A stretch of 64,000 nt of DNA from Thalassospira lucentensis (GTDB lineage: Bacteria; Pseudomonadota; Alphaproteobacteria; Rhodospirillales; Thalassospiraceae): the NCBI RefSeq assembly GCF_011806425.1, contig NZ_JAATOV010000003.1, positions 1 to 64,000 of the forward strand, in the 5' to 3' direction. A program made the position numbers and the translations under genes. The first letter of the stretch is position 1; each line of letters begins with the position of its first letter. The notes under the pieces were generated by a model. It searched no databases. It was not told the DNA's origin and was given only the letters and a program-made list of their open reading frames with translations. Shown here piece by piece: positions 44,046-52,649 of this stretch.

Positions 44046-45338
44046 ATGAACAATTCTATACGTCCGTCTTCGATCAATGGCATCAAGCGCCTTGCGAAAG
44101 ACATCAAGATTTCCCGCTCTATTCCTCATCACAAAGCTCTCGATGAAGCCGCACGAGCCGCATCTTTTCAGAATTATCGGCACGCGCTGAAGCAATTACA
44201 ATGCGTTGGGCGCTTGCACACCCTATATCTGACTGTTTATTGGTCGGATCGAGACCAGCGGAAGATTGGCCGTGAAACAATCAGCGTCGAGATTGACAGT
44301 CCGTTCTCTAACATATGCTCTCGGTCAGAGGTGCGAGATGTTCGGGGGCTTCATTCCGTGCGATTGGTCGCAGAAGATCACCTTGTCTTCGATCTTCTTG
44401 CTTCCAGCCAGAAGTCTGCCAGAGGAATGCTCCTGAAGTCGGTGCGAACAATCATATTTATGCAGGCAACAGGCCTTCGGCCCTTGAGGAAGCCGCATAC
44501 AACCTACCCACAGAAAACTCAGGAGAACCGACCTCCGTCGCAGGATCACCCGACACATTGGTTTGATCCATCCTCAGGCCAAGCTGTTCTTGTTTATGAG
44601 CCTTACGAGGGTTCAGTTTTTCCTGAGGAAGATGAAAGCTGGAGAAACCTACACAATTGGCATCTAAGGAGGTCCACTTGGACGGGCATGTATTTCCCGG
44701 GGCGCTGCCCACTTTTTGTCGCGACAGATGCATCGAAAAATTTTGATATCGATTCTTTAATGGATCGAATTGATGCCCTGTCTTCTGGGAACAAAAACAA
44801 TGACTGGACAGACTGGACGGGTATTTCTGTTCCAGATCACGAAACGTTTTTCAGTCCTCTGACCAAGTCATCACAGGATAGGCGGCGCGCCAAAGCAAAA
44901 GGTACAATTTACCGTATGCCTAGCTCGAAAACCATTCCGTACGGTTTGGAAGAAAGGCGACCAAACAGCGTGATGCCGCTGCAGTACCACAAAGAACTTG
45001 GGGTTCTTTTCAAAGCAGTTCTGGCAAGCCGTCATCCCTATATTCCCTTTGCTGCGAGCCGACGACTGGATATCGTCCGGAGTGCGTTGGAGGACTGGAT
45101 GTGTGCAGAGCATAGATTCAGCCGAGCTGCCAACGATATCAACCCGATTGATGTCTATTACAGCAACATTCATGAGGCTCTGCCAAGAGAGAGCTGTCTC
45201 CATCTGCCATCAAACAACATTGAGGCCTTGGTACTTGCGATAGAAATGGTTCAACTCTCTTACAATGATTGTGCGCCTCGAAGGGAAATCACGCACAAGA
45301 TTGAGGGGGCAATTCGAGCGATTAAGCGCCGCTCCTAA
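44046..45338 (+). CDS. DUF5623-like protein
   Basis: 430 residues from the ATG at 44046 (AGGAG six bases upstream). The start, SIRPSSINGIKRLAKDIKISRSIPHHKALDEAARAASFQNYRHALKQL (in part), resembles DUF5623 proteins carried on plasmids and islands; function unknown. There is no signal peptide or membrane helix. The N-terminal ~45 residues look like a small helical DNA- or protein-binding unit (glyoxalase-related pattern seen in plasmid proteins). The gene is lower in GC than the flanking sugar operon and sits between duplicated terminators, so it is probably acquired. Confidence 0.65.
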   Translation: MNNSIRPSSINGIKRLAKDIKISRSIPHHKALDEAARAASFQNYRHALKQLQCVGRLHTLYLTVYWSDRDQRKIGRETISVEIDSPFSNICSRSEVRDVRGLHSVRLVAEDHLVFDLLASSQKSARGMLLKSVRTIIFMQATGLRPLRKPHTTYPQKTQENRPPSQDHPTHWFDPSSGQAVLVYEPYEGSVFPEEDESWRNLHNWHLRRSTWTGMYFPGRCPLFVATDASKNFDIDSLMDRIDALSSGNKNNDWTDWTGISVPDHETFFSPLTKSSQDRRRAKAKGTIYRMPSSKTIPYGLEERRPNSVMPLQYHKELGVLFKAVLASRHPYIPFAASRRLDIVRSALEDWMCAEHRFSRAANDINPIDVYYSNIHEALPRESCLHLPSNNIEALVLAIEMVQLSYNDCAPRREITHKIEGAIRAIKRRS

Positions 45339-45445
45339 AAGATAGCTGATTCGAATATCATCCTGCTGACAGCTCGGCGTGAGTGAAGCAGGATGATTAA
45401 ATCTATCTAAAAAGTGGTGTGGGGTAGAGCACTGTCTGGATAAGC

Positions 45446-45475
45446 CTCGGCTCAACAAATTGGGTCGGGGTTTTC
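45446..45475 (+). terminator. Terminator after DUF5623-like gene (repeat copy B)
   Basis: CCTCGGCTCAA / TTGGGTCGGGG stem, CAAA loop, TTTTCTTGTT tail. Over 33 bases it differs from copy A at only three positions, and one stem change (T to C) improves pairing. Confidence 0.8.
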
Positions 45476-45578
45476 TTGTTTAACTTTAGGTTGTGTGTTG
45501 GTGGTATTTCGTGTTCTGCTAAAGTAAAGCTGCAAAGTCAAAAATTCCAAGACAATGGGAAAGTTTGAAGGCACCGTG

Positions 45579-48230
45579 ATGGTTGATAAAAAAACTAGCG
45601 ACGATCTAGCTGATGCTATTGCGGCTCTTGTTGTCGAAGTAGAACCAGATTCTCAAAAAACGATATGGGAAGAATTGAACGATTGGGGGGAGACGCTTGC
45701 AGACTGGCAACGGTTTATCATTTCCCATGCTGTAAGAGACGGTGAGCTTTCTGATGAGAGAGTAAATGAGGCGTATCGGCTTTTCCTTCGGCACAACGAG
45801 CTTGATGCTGGCGATGAGGATTTTCCTGAAATACCGACTTCAGTTACAGGTCGCAGCGGTGCTACAGCCAAGCCAGATCGATTGAGGCTTCGGGAAATGA
45901 AAGCTCTTAAAAATGTAAACGCCATTCCTGAGACCTCAGCCTTGAAGTTTGGTGATGGGCTAACAGTTATCTATGGGCATAACGGAACCGGTAAAAGTGG
46001 TTTTGCCCGAATGTTGTCGTCAGCTTGCTTCAATCGTTCGAAGCCTACAATTCTTCGCAACATTTATGATGAAGAGGCTCAAGATACTCCCGCTGAAGCT
46101 CAGTTTGTCACCGAAAACGGTCCCGAGAAATCAGAGCTTATTTTCTTTGTTGTTGGTGATGAACACCCTGATCTCCAGAGGATTAGCGTTTTCGATTCTT
46201 CGGTGGCGCGGGTTCACCTGTCGAAGGAGAGCGAACTTGGATTCCACCCCGCAGGCTTCGATGTTTTTGATGAGTTGATGCGTATTATTCGGCTTTTTGA
46301 GGATAAGCTGGAAGTCGATATTTCGGCAAAGAGTAGGGAGAATAAATTTCACCAACTATTTACGGACCAAGGTGCGATTTCGGATCTACTGGCGAAGCTG
46401 AATTATGAGAGCAATATTGAAGACCTTCGCGCTCAAGGTACGTTTGGCGAAGTCGAGCAAAGTAGGCTTGATGAAGTGCGCCGTGTGGAAACCGAGTTGA
46501 TAGCAAACTCACCGATAGAAACTTTAAAAGCTCTTGAGGCCGGTAGAACTGATATTTCCAATTCGCAGCGCAAAATGAATAAGCTTGCTGGCCAGGTGAA
46601 CAAAGAGGCCGTGAGAGAAGCGTTCAATATGATGAATGAGCATCGAATAGCGACCGCTGAAGCGATCAAGGAGGGCGCTGAAACTGTTTCGCATCCAAAG
46701 TTGACGCAAACTGGTAGTCCTGAATGGGATACTTTTGTCAATGCAAGTCGGAAGCTAGCTGAGGTAGAGCGTGAAAGTTATCCGGAGCAAGCCGATCCGT
46801 GTCTTTTGTGCCATCGTCCATTGGATGAGCCTTCAGCTAAGCTCATAAATCGTATGTGGGGATATTTGGACGCAGGAGCCCGCAAGCGGGCCCTTGCGGT
46901 TGATGAGAAAATTAGTTCACATGTTGAAAAACTGCAGGAATTGGAACTTGATATCCTTCCTGCGGGCAGCCGCGTCCGTGCGGATTTGGGTAAAATTAAT
47001 CCTGAACTCGTTAAAGTATTTGACGGAGTTTCGGCTATTTTTTCCCAGCGCAGAAATGCGTTAGTTGATGCTCTTAATACAGGTCAGTTGGAACGAATTC
47101 CAAACAATGACATTATTTTGCCAACGGCTGAATTGACCAAAGCAATTTTAGAAATTGAGGCTCAGGAACAGAAGCTCAAAGATGGCAAATTCAAGGAAGT
47201 GCTTGCTAAGCTTAAAGCTGAGCATACTTTACTTAGACAGCGTCAAATTCTCGCCCAGAATATTGAAGATGTCGTCACTTTTGTTGAAGAACTTCGCTGG
47301 ATTCAAAAGGCAATAGCAGCGAAGCCAAATACGCGCTTTGTGACCCATAGGCAGCGCAAGTTGTTTAAAACTCTCATTGAAGGGGCTTATAAAGAGCGGT
47401 TAGCAGAAGAGTGTACTAAGTTGAATTGTGCGCTTCCGATTGAATTTCAAGCACGTGGAAGTGAAGGAAAAACACTCCGAGGGCTAAAGGTGCGAGGAGG
47501 ACATAAACCTGAAGAGATTTTCAGCGAAGGTGAGCAGCGTGCTTTGGCGCTTGCTGATTTCCTAACTGAAGTTAATCTCAACCCGTCGAGCGCCGCTATA
47601 GTTCTAGATGACCCCGTGACATCGCTTGATCACAAGCGTAAGAAGCAGATAGCTCTGCGTCTTGTTGATGAAGCTCTTGTCCGACAAGTTATCGTGTTTT
47701 CCCATGACATCGTTTTTGTAACTTCGCTGACCAATTTGGCCAAAAAAAAGAATAACTGCTCGCTAGATGTGCATTGGATTGAGAGAGATTACGAGGATAC
47801 TCCGGGAGTAGTAAAGCTCAACGATTCACCGTTAAGCCATAAAGCATATTTGTCTGCGCATCTCGCTAAGGAATACCTTGCTAAAGCTCTAAAAGCACAT
47901 GGTCGTGAACGGGTTGAACTGGTTGAAAAAGGTGCTGATGCCCTTCGCCGAACAATCGAAGAGACGATCATTCACGAGCTGTTTAATGGTACTGTTGTGC
48001 GTTGGGAAGAACATGTTCGTGTAAGCAATCTGCGGCAGGTATACTGGACGGATGAAGCCGCAGACGAATTGCGGAAATTACATGGTGAAGCTTCCGAGTT
48101 GATAGGTGCTCACTCACACTCCGATGAATTTACCGGAGGAACTCCCGACCCTGACAACCTCAGAGAGCTGATCGACAGTGTTGAAGCTGTAAAGCAATCT
48201 ATCAAGGAAGGGAAAAGTGCCAAGAAGTAA
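45579..48230 (+). CDS. AAA_13-type ATPase with zinc hook, RloC/PrrC-like
   Basis: 883 residues from the ATG at 45579 (AAGG seven bases upstream; an ATG 8 codons earlier is possible). An ABC-like ATPase split by a long coiled coil: Walker A GHNGTGKS at 133-140, the CxxC hook C408-L-L-C411 inside the coiled region, signature S649-E-G-E-Q and Walker B VLDDP at 675-679. This is the layout of RloC, a translation-disabling anticodon nuclease that monitors DNA damage. The C-terminal ~100 residues hold R790-x3-E794 and H845/H847, which loosely fit the Arg-Glu-His set of such nucleases. It could also be a plain defence ATPase of the same family. Confidence 0.8.
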   Translation: MVDKKTSDDLADAIAALVVEVEPDSQKTIWEELNDWGETLADWQRFIISHAVRDGELSDERVNEAYRLFLRHNELDAGDEDFPEIPTSVTGRSGATAKPDRLRLREMKALKNVNAIPETSALKFGDGLTVIYGHNGTGKSGFARMLSSACFNRSKPTILRNIYDEEAQDTPAEAQFVTENGPEKSELIFFVVGDEHPDLQRISVFDSSVARVHLSKESELGFHPAGFDVFDELMRIIRLFEDKLEVDISAKSRENKFHQLFTDQGAISDLLAKLNYESNIEDLRAQGTFGEVEQSRLDEVRRVETELIANSPIETLKALEAGRTDISNSQRKMNKLAGQVNKEAVREAFNMMNEHRIATAEAIKEGAETVSHPKLTQTGSPEWDTFVNASRKLAEVERESYPEQADPCLLCHRPLDEPSAKLINRMWGYLDAGARKRALAVDEKISSHVEKLQELELDILPAGSRVRADLGKINPELVKVFDGVSAIFSQRRNALVDALNTGQLERIPNNDIILPTAELTKAILEIEAQEQKLKDGKFKEVLAKLKAEHTLLRQRQILAQNIEDVVTFVEELRWIQKAIAAKPNTRFVTHRQRKLFKTLIEGAYKERLAEECTKLNCALPIEFQARGSEGKTLRGLKVRGGHKPEEIFSEGEQRALALADFLTEVNLNPSSAAIVLDDPVTSLDHKRKKQIALRLVDEALVRQVIVFSHDIVFVTSLTNLAKKKNNCSLDVHWIERDYEDTPGVVKLNDSPLSHKAYLSAHLAKEYLAKALKAHGRERVELVEKGADALRRTIEETIIHELFNGTVVRWEEHVRVSNLRQVYWTDEAADELRKLHGEASELIGAHSHSDEFTGGTPDPDNLRELIDSVEAVKQSIKEGKSAKK

Positions 48231-48271
48231 CGTTCCAAACCATCAACGATCATCCATAGTGCCCTTGATGC

Positions 48272-48299
48272 ATGGATTCCCGCCTGCGCGGGAATGACG
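48272..48299. repeat. Palindromic interspersed repeat, copy 1
   Basis: 28 bases containing ATTCCCGC-CTGC-GCGGGAAT, a hairpin of the kind found dispersed in many proteobacterial genomes. It is identical to the copy at 50031-50058. The two copies bracket two unknown genes. Confidence 0.85.
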
Positions 48300-48385
48300 A
48301 GATTTGTGGCGGAATGAATGAGAATAAGGGGGCAGGCCCCTTTGTATAGTCCCCTTGTTGCAATTGATTACAATGCAGGAATGTG

Positions 48386-48805
48386 ATGGAAACGATCATT
48401 CAGTGCTGCAATTCGGATAGAACTCTTGTTTTTGATGCCGAAAGACAATCATGGTTAGTCGCGGTAAAAGGGAAGCGTTATTTCGTAGGCGACGGAGACA
48501 GCCAATCAATACTTGCGCTACTTCCCTTTTTAGAGCTTTCGGTTGACAGCTTCAAAAGCGCTATATCTGAGTTTGCCTCGCAACATCCCGCATGCGATTT
48601 TCCCTATGAAGTACTCATTCGTGGCGGTTTCCTGCATGGCTCCCCCCATTGGACAGACTGTTCACTTCACTGGCTCTCGGAGCTAAGAGAAGTGGACGCA
48701 GATTTCACTGATGAACTACAAAATATTATTGAGAACAAAAAAAGATATAGTCAGAAATCTCGTCAAATGGCGACACGGCTAACAAAGAGAAGCAAGCCGA
48801 AATAA
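48386..48805 (+). CDS. Unrecognised small protein
   Basis: 139 residues from the ATG at 48386 (AGGA six bases upstream). No family recognised. No signal peptide or helix. The N-terminal half looks alpha/beta (TLVFDAERQSWLVAVKGKRYFVGDG) and the C-terminus is a basic helix (NIIENKKRYSQKSRQMATRLTKRSKPK, in part). Low GC. It follows the RloC-like gene after a repeat and could be an immunity or partner protein, but nothing proves it. Confidence 0.6.
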   Translation: METIIQCCNSDRTLVFDAERQSWLVAVKGKRYFVGDGDSQSILALLPFLELSVDSFKSAISEFASQHPACDFPYEVLIRGGFLHGSPHWTDCSLHWLSELREVDADFTDELQNIIENKKRYSQKSRQMATRLTKRSKPK

Positions 48806-48907
48806 ATCCGTCCCCTTTTTCCTGTCCATTTTTTCGGGCGCTTGACGGTAAGGTCTCACGCGCTTAGAGCAAGCGTGAAAAATCAGAAAAAGCTGAACGG
48901 ATATGAG

Positions 48908-50017
48908 ATGGCATCCGAAGACTTGTCTGCCCGCCGGGAATTTGCAAATCGCCAGAAAAGGCTAAAATCCGAAATCATCCGCGACGTTGCGTTCGACGGG
49001 GTGATAGACGGGGCGCGTTCCATCGACATATTGCCAGATGCCAGAATTTTGGTGCGGGGATACGCCCCCACGGATGGTGCGCCTTTGGCAGCTGTTTGGT
49101 CGCCAAACGCCGATAAGTTGGAGACATTGGCGCCTTACAGGTCTGCGATTGCGGAAAGTGCGTCCTCTGATAACCTCTCGCGCAGCTTTTTTCCGTGGGG
49201 CGGGGGCTTTGGCTGTCTCGATTATGATCGCGTGCATGTCATATCTGCTGATTTTAGCCGCTGTCTTCAGACCTATCCAATTCGCAATATGGATTTTCTG
49301 GCGGAAATGGAGATTTCCCGGCAGGATTCCTTTGGCCGGACACCCAAACCCCTGAGCGCCATGGCGGTCAGTGATGATCTGCTTTTGGTGACGCTGTCGG
49401 ATCGTTTCAGGGTCCGGGTTGGGCGTTTTTTTGCGTTTCTGCGCCGAACGGGTGACCGTTTCGCGTGGGTCGGGGTGCCGGTGGAATTGAATTCCCCAGA
49501 CGTCATGGCGGCGTGGCGCGACCGGGCAATGGGCTCTTCTTGGTTGTTTATCGTCGACGCGTTCTTGGGCGACGGGAAGCTCCGCACCGTAACCAATGGC
49601 GGGCAAGCAACCCATTTTAACAGTGGGCCAGCCTATGAGACGAAGCTTGTCATTGATTATGACATCGTTGGTGCGCCGGATAATGAGCGCAATGAGCGCA
49701 ATGAACGGGGGTTCTGGCAGCGCTTTCGAAAGCCCCGTGCGCCGGCGTTGTGCCTCAACGCTGTGGCCGAAGTGCCGTTGGGGGACCTTACCTGTAGCCG
49801 GAATATGTCTTATAGCGTGCTAAAGCTTTATGGGCTGAACAAGACCCTGATCTATCCGCCGGATCTGTCAGCCCCGCTGGGCATGTTGCCGTTAACGCCC
49901 GGCATGAACCTTGGTTCGCGCAAGCATGATCGTGTTGCCCTGGCCTTTGATGATGAGACGATGCTGGTCGGGGATAAAACGGGATTCAATGTTTGTCGGA
50001 TCTTGTGGGAAGACTAA
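48908..50017 (+). CDS. Unrecognised protein with NER tandem repeat
   Basis: 369 residues from the ATG at 48908; the longer frame begins with TTG. I do not recognise a family. It is soluble, predicted mostly beta-strand with repeated short hydrophobic strands (ISADFSRCLQTYPI, LLLVTLSDRFRVRVG, SWLFIVDAFLGDG), possibly a beta-propeller-like fold. A perfect 9-base repeat (49682-49708) encodes NER-NER-NER and may vary in copy number. GC content matches the host. Identical palindromic repeats lie on both sides of this gene and its upstream neighbour. Confidence 0.65.
   Translation: MASEDLSARREFANRQKRLKSEIIRDVAFDGVIDGARSIDILPDARILVRGYAPTDGAPLAAVWSPNADKLETLAPYRSAIAESASSDNLSRSFFPWGGGFGCLDYDRVHVISADFSRCLQTYPIRNMDFLAEMEISRQDSFGRTPKPLSAMAVSDDLLLVTLSDRFRVRVGRFFAFLRRTGDRFAWVGVPVELNSPDVMAAWRDRAMGSSWLFIVDAFLGDGKLRTVTNGGQATHFNSGPAYETKLVIDYDIVGAPDNERNERNERGFWQRFRKPRAPALCLNAVAEVPLGDLTCSRNMSYSVLKLYGLNKTLIYPPDLSAPLGMLPLTPGMNLGSRKHDRVALAFDDETMLVGDKTGFNVCRILWED
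49682..49708 (+). repeat. Triple 9-base tandem repeat inside a gene
   Basis: AATGAGCGC twice and AATGAACGG once, in frame, encoding Asn-Glu-Arg three times. Copy-number changes would keep the frame. Confidence 0.8.
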
Positions 50018-50030
50018 ATCTGTCGCGTTT

Positions 50031-50058
50031 ATGGATTCCCGCCTGCGCGGGAATGACG
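50031..50058. repeat. Palindromic interspersed repeat, copy 2
   Basis: Identical in sequence and orientation to 48272-48299, 14 bases after the stop codon of the preceding gene. It may also serve as that gene's 3' stem-loop. Confidence 0.85.
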
Positions 50059-50120
50059 GGATTTGTAAAGGTGCGGCGTTACCGACGGGTTTGTTGGTTG
50101 ATGATTGTGCGTGAAACGAA

Positions 50121-50151
50121 AAAAGGCAGCGGAGTGGTTCCGCTGCCTTTT
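50121..50151. terminator. Bidirectional terminator, GGCAGCGGA family
   Basis: AAAAGGCAGCGGA / TCCGCTGCCTTTT stem with a 5-base loop, between converging genes. Very similar hairpins occur at 52431-52465 and 53764-53792. Confidence 0.85.
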
Positions 50152-50183
50152 GGTGTTTTGGGCGTTAAGACGCCGTGATCGGA

Positions 50184-50744
50184 TTAAGCCGCGCGGCGGT
50201 GGTGTTTGCCTTCGCTGACTTCCTCGACGATTTTGGCGACAAAGGCGTCAAGGTCATTTGGATTGCGCGAGGTGATGATACCGTCCTCACACACCACTTG
50301 TTCATCGCGCCAGATCGCCCCGGCATTGATCAAATCGGTTTTGATCGACGGGAAGGATGTGGCGTGGCGATCGCGCAGCGCACCGGCTTCGACCAGCAAC
50401 CACGGGCCATGACAGATGGCCGCCACCGGTTTGCCCGATGCGACAAATTCACGGACCAAGCTTACCGATGCTTCGTCATTGCGCAGGGTGTCGGGGTTGA
50501 TCTGCCCGCCGGGCAGGACCAGTGCGTCATAATCGTTGATATCGACATTTTTGACTTCGACATCGACATCGACCGTGTCACCCCAATCGGTTTTATCCCA
50601 ACTTTTAATCGGGTCTGATTTGGGGGAGGCGATTTTCACATCGGCCCCGTGGGTGGAGAGCTTTTCAAGCGGAACGCGCAGTTCTGAACGCTCGTAGCCG
50701 TCGGTGGCAAGGATCAAAATCTTTGCAGTATCAATCGCTGGCAT
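50184..50744 (-). CDS. PfpI/DJ-1 family type 1 glutamine amidotransferase-like protein
   Basis: 186 residues from the ATG at 50744 (AAGGAG eight bases upstream). Markers: ILATDGYERSELRVP with the conserved Glu, LVLPGGQINPD, and the nucleophile elbow AICHGPW with the reactive Cys. Members act as glyoxalase/deglycase-like or protease-like stress enzymes; the exact reaction is unproven. It appears to be a single-gene unit. Confidence 0.9.
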   Translation of the reverse strand: MPAIDTAKILILATDGYERSELRVPLEKLSTHGADVKIASPKSDPIKSWDKTDWGDTVDVDVEVKNVDINDYDALVLPGGQINPDTLRNDEASVSLVREFVASGKPVAAICHGPWLLVEAGALRDRHATSFPSIKTDLINAGAIWRDEQVVCEDGIITSRNPNDLDAFVAKIVEEVSEGKHHRRAA

Positions 50745-51111
50745 AATGTCGCTCCTTTCATTGATGTCGAACATTACACCCCTTCAAACGAGTGAGATTT
50801 GAGATCGTTCCAAAAAAGGTTGTGACGATTTTGTGGCGGGGGCCTTCGCGGTATGGATGGGGAGGTTATTGATTGGGGTAGGGGACAGTTGGTGTGGATG
50901 GCTCTGCCTTAGAAGAGGGGCAAAGACAGTCAGGAAAGTGGCGCAGTGTGCGAAAGTGAAGAGTAATTTGAGGTATATGTTTGTATTTTAAAGATATTTA
51001 ACTTGAGGGCGGGTTGTTTTGTCTTGGGACTATTTTTAGTTGCGATTTATCTAATTTATATTACAATCTAAGCGCGAATATTTTGGGGAAAAATTATTCT
51101 TGGGGGTGTCC
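50745..51111. other. AT-rich divergent promoter region
   Basis: 367 bases between the PfpI-type gene and the lipoprotein gene. The right half is strongly AT-rich (around 50970-51075), fitting a promoter for the lipoprotein. No gene or clear operator seen. Confidence 0.4.
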
Positions 51112-52368
51112 GTGCTAAAGCGTTCTTTGATTGGTCTTGCGTGTTGTGTGGCTGTGTCTGGTTGTAGTGGTGTTTGGTTCGATCCTTATATTGATCTGCC
51201 AGAACGGACATTCGATGCCTCCAATAAAGATTTACCATTTCTAGCCAAAGCCGCGCAGGAAACCGAAACTGTGCGGGAGAAAATCCAAGACCAACGATCA
51301 GACTTGGTGGTTGGACAATCCCTGCTGCGCTACACCGCTTTTGGTGCGGCATCGGCTGCTGGTATTTCCGCGCTATACGGTGCGCATACCGATATGGTGC
51401 TGGGGTTCGGACTGGCGGCGGCGGGGGCCTATGGGGGCTCGTCGCTTTTCGCCAGTGAGGATAGTGTCAGCACCTATCTTGCGGCAGATCGTTCCCTTGC
51501 ATGTATTTCAGGGCAGGCGGAGGAAGCAATTTCGGTTGTGAAGCCGATTAGTTCAACGTCGGTTAGCTATAAAGGCAAGCTTGTGGTTTTGAAGGCGGGC
51601 TTAAGTAAGCTGAAGGCCATGAATAATGGGTCGACATATTACAAAGAAGTCGAACCGATAGCTTCGACCGCCATTAATGCGTTTGAGGCCGCAAGCCGGA
51701 GTATCGAACAATTCAAAGCGCTTGATGGGGAGTTTGCATCGGTGACTAGGCAGTCCCGTGATACTGTTTTGGTTACACTTAATCAGCGCATATCAGACAA
51801 TCGGGCCAGTCTTGAGGCGATAGTCCAGGTCGCGCAAGGGATTGGTCTTTCTGGCGCAGCCTATGGGGCTGGCGTTGGGGCTTCTAGTGTCGTAGAGGAG
51901 CCGGTTGATGTGGCTGCGCTTATCAAGTCAGGCGGCGCTGTATCTCAAGACCCAGAAGAGTTGGCGGCATTAATCCGCAGCCAGTCGACCGAGCTGCAAC
52001 AAGCAGCTGACAGTATAAAGCAGAAGGTTGAACAAGCCACCAACGCAATGGCGGAGGTCGCTTCTACGTGTGTGCTTGACCTGCCACCGGTTCCTCCGTT
52101 GACGACGGCACAAAACACTTTGGTCCTTGGCGAGCAACAGACCGCGGTTATTGTTGTCCAAGGTGGTAAAATGCCTTTGAGTACATCATGGGTTGGCGTT
52201 TCTCCCGCCTCAGATGAATTTGACGTGAGGGTGACTTCGGGCCATGAAATTGTCATATCTCGCAAAAAAGTGTCGGACGCTGGGAAAAGCTACACACTCT
52301 ATGTGAAAGACGCGATGGCTGCAGCCCAGTCCGTCTCCATAAAAATTGAGCCTCCGGCAACTAGCTAG
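51112..52368 (+). CDS. Predicted lipoprotein of unknown function
   Basis: 418 residues starting with GTG at 51112, chosen because GGGGG lies 5-6 bases upstream. The signal sequence ends in a lipobox VSGC with Cys18 as the lipidation site. A short helical hairpin with Gly/Ala-rich membrane-like segments follows (AFGAASAAGISALYGA, LGFGLAAAGAYGG), then a long helical region with coiled-coil character, and a C-terminal beta domain of ~80 residues (VLGEQQTAVIVVQGGKMP). I recognise no family. It is likely anchored to the inner or outer membrane facing the periplasm. Confidence 0.7.
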   Translation: MLKRSLIGLACCVAVSGCSGVWFDPYIDLPERTFDASNKDLPFLAKAAQETETVREKIQDQRSDLVVGQSLLRYTAFGAASAAGISALYGAHTDMVLGFGLAAAGAYGGSSLFASEDSVSTYLAADRSLACISGQAEEAISVVKPISSTSVSYKGKLVVLKAGLSKLKAMNNGSTYYKEVEPIASTAINAFEAASRSIEQFKALDGEFASVTRQSRDTVLVTLNQRISDNRASLEAIVQVAQGIGLSGAAYGAGVGASSVVEEPVDVAALIKSGGAVSQDPEELAALIRSQSTELQQAADSIKQKVEQATNAMAEVASTCVLDLPPVPPLTTAQNTLVLGEQQTAVIVVQGGKMPLSTSWVGVSPASDEFDVRVTSGHEIVISRKKVSDAGKSYTLYVKDAMAAAQSVSIKIEPPATS

Positions 52369-52430
52369 CAGTTCGCGTTTTTGCGCGAGAATGACGTTGG
52401 TTTTAGGGGTGTTTGGATATTCTTAGAAGC

Positions 52431-52465
52431 AAAAAGGGCAGCGGAATAAGTTCGCTGCCCTTTTT
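52431..52465. terminator. Terminator, GGCAGCGGA family
   Basis: AAAAAGGGCAGCG / CGCTGCCCTTTTT stem, 62 bases after the lipoprotein stop codon; second member of the hairpin family seen at 50121 and 53764. Confidence 0.88.
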
Positions 52466-52649
52466 GGTGTTTGTGTGAGTTTTTTGCTTCTGGTCCGCCG
52501 GCTTTTGGGGCGGGGCTGGACGCAGCACGGTGGTGACGGCAAAAACGGTTTTTCGGGAGGCTGGTTGACATAAAAGGGCCACATAGACGCGGTGAATTCG
52601 CGTTGTTCTTCGTTGCGATCTAAAAGAAAAAGACAGAGGCCCGGGTTCG

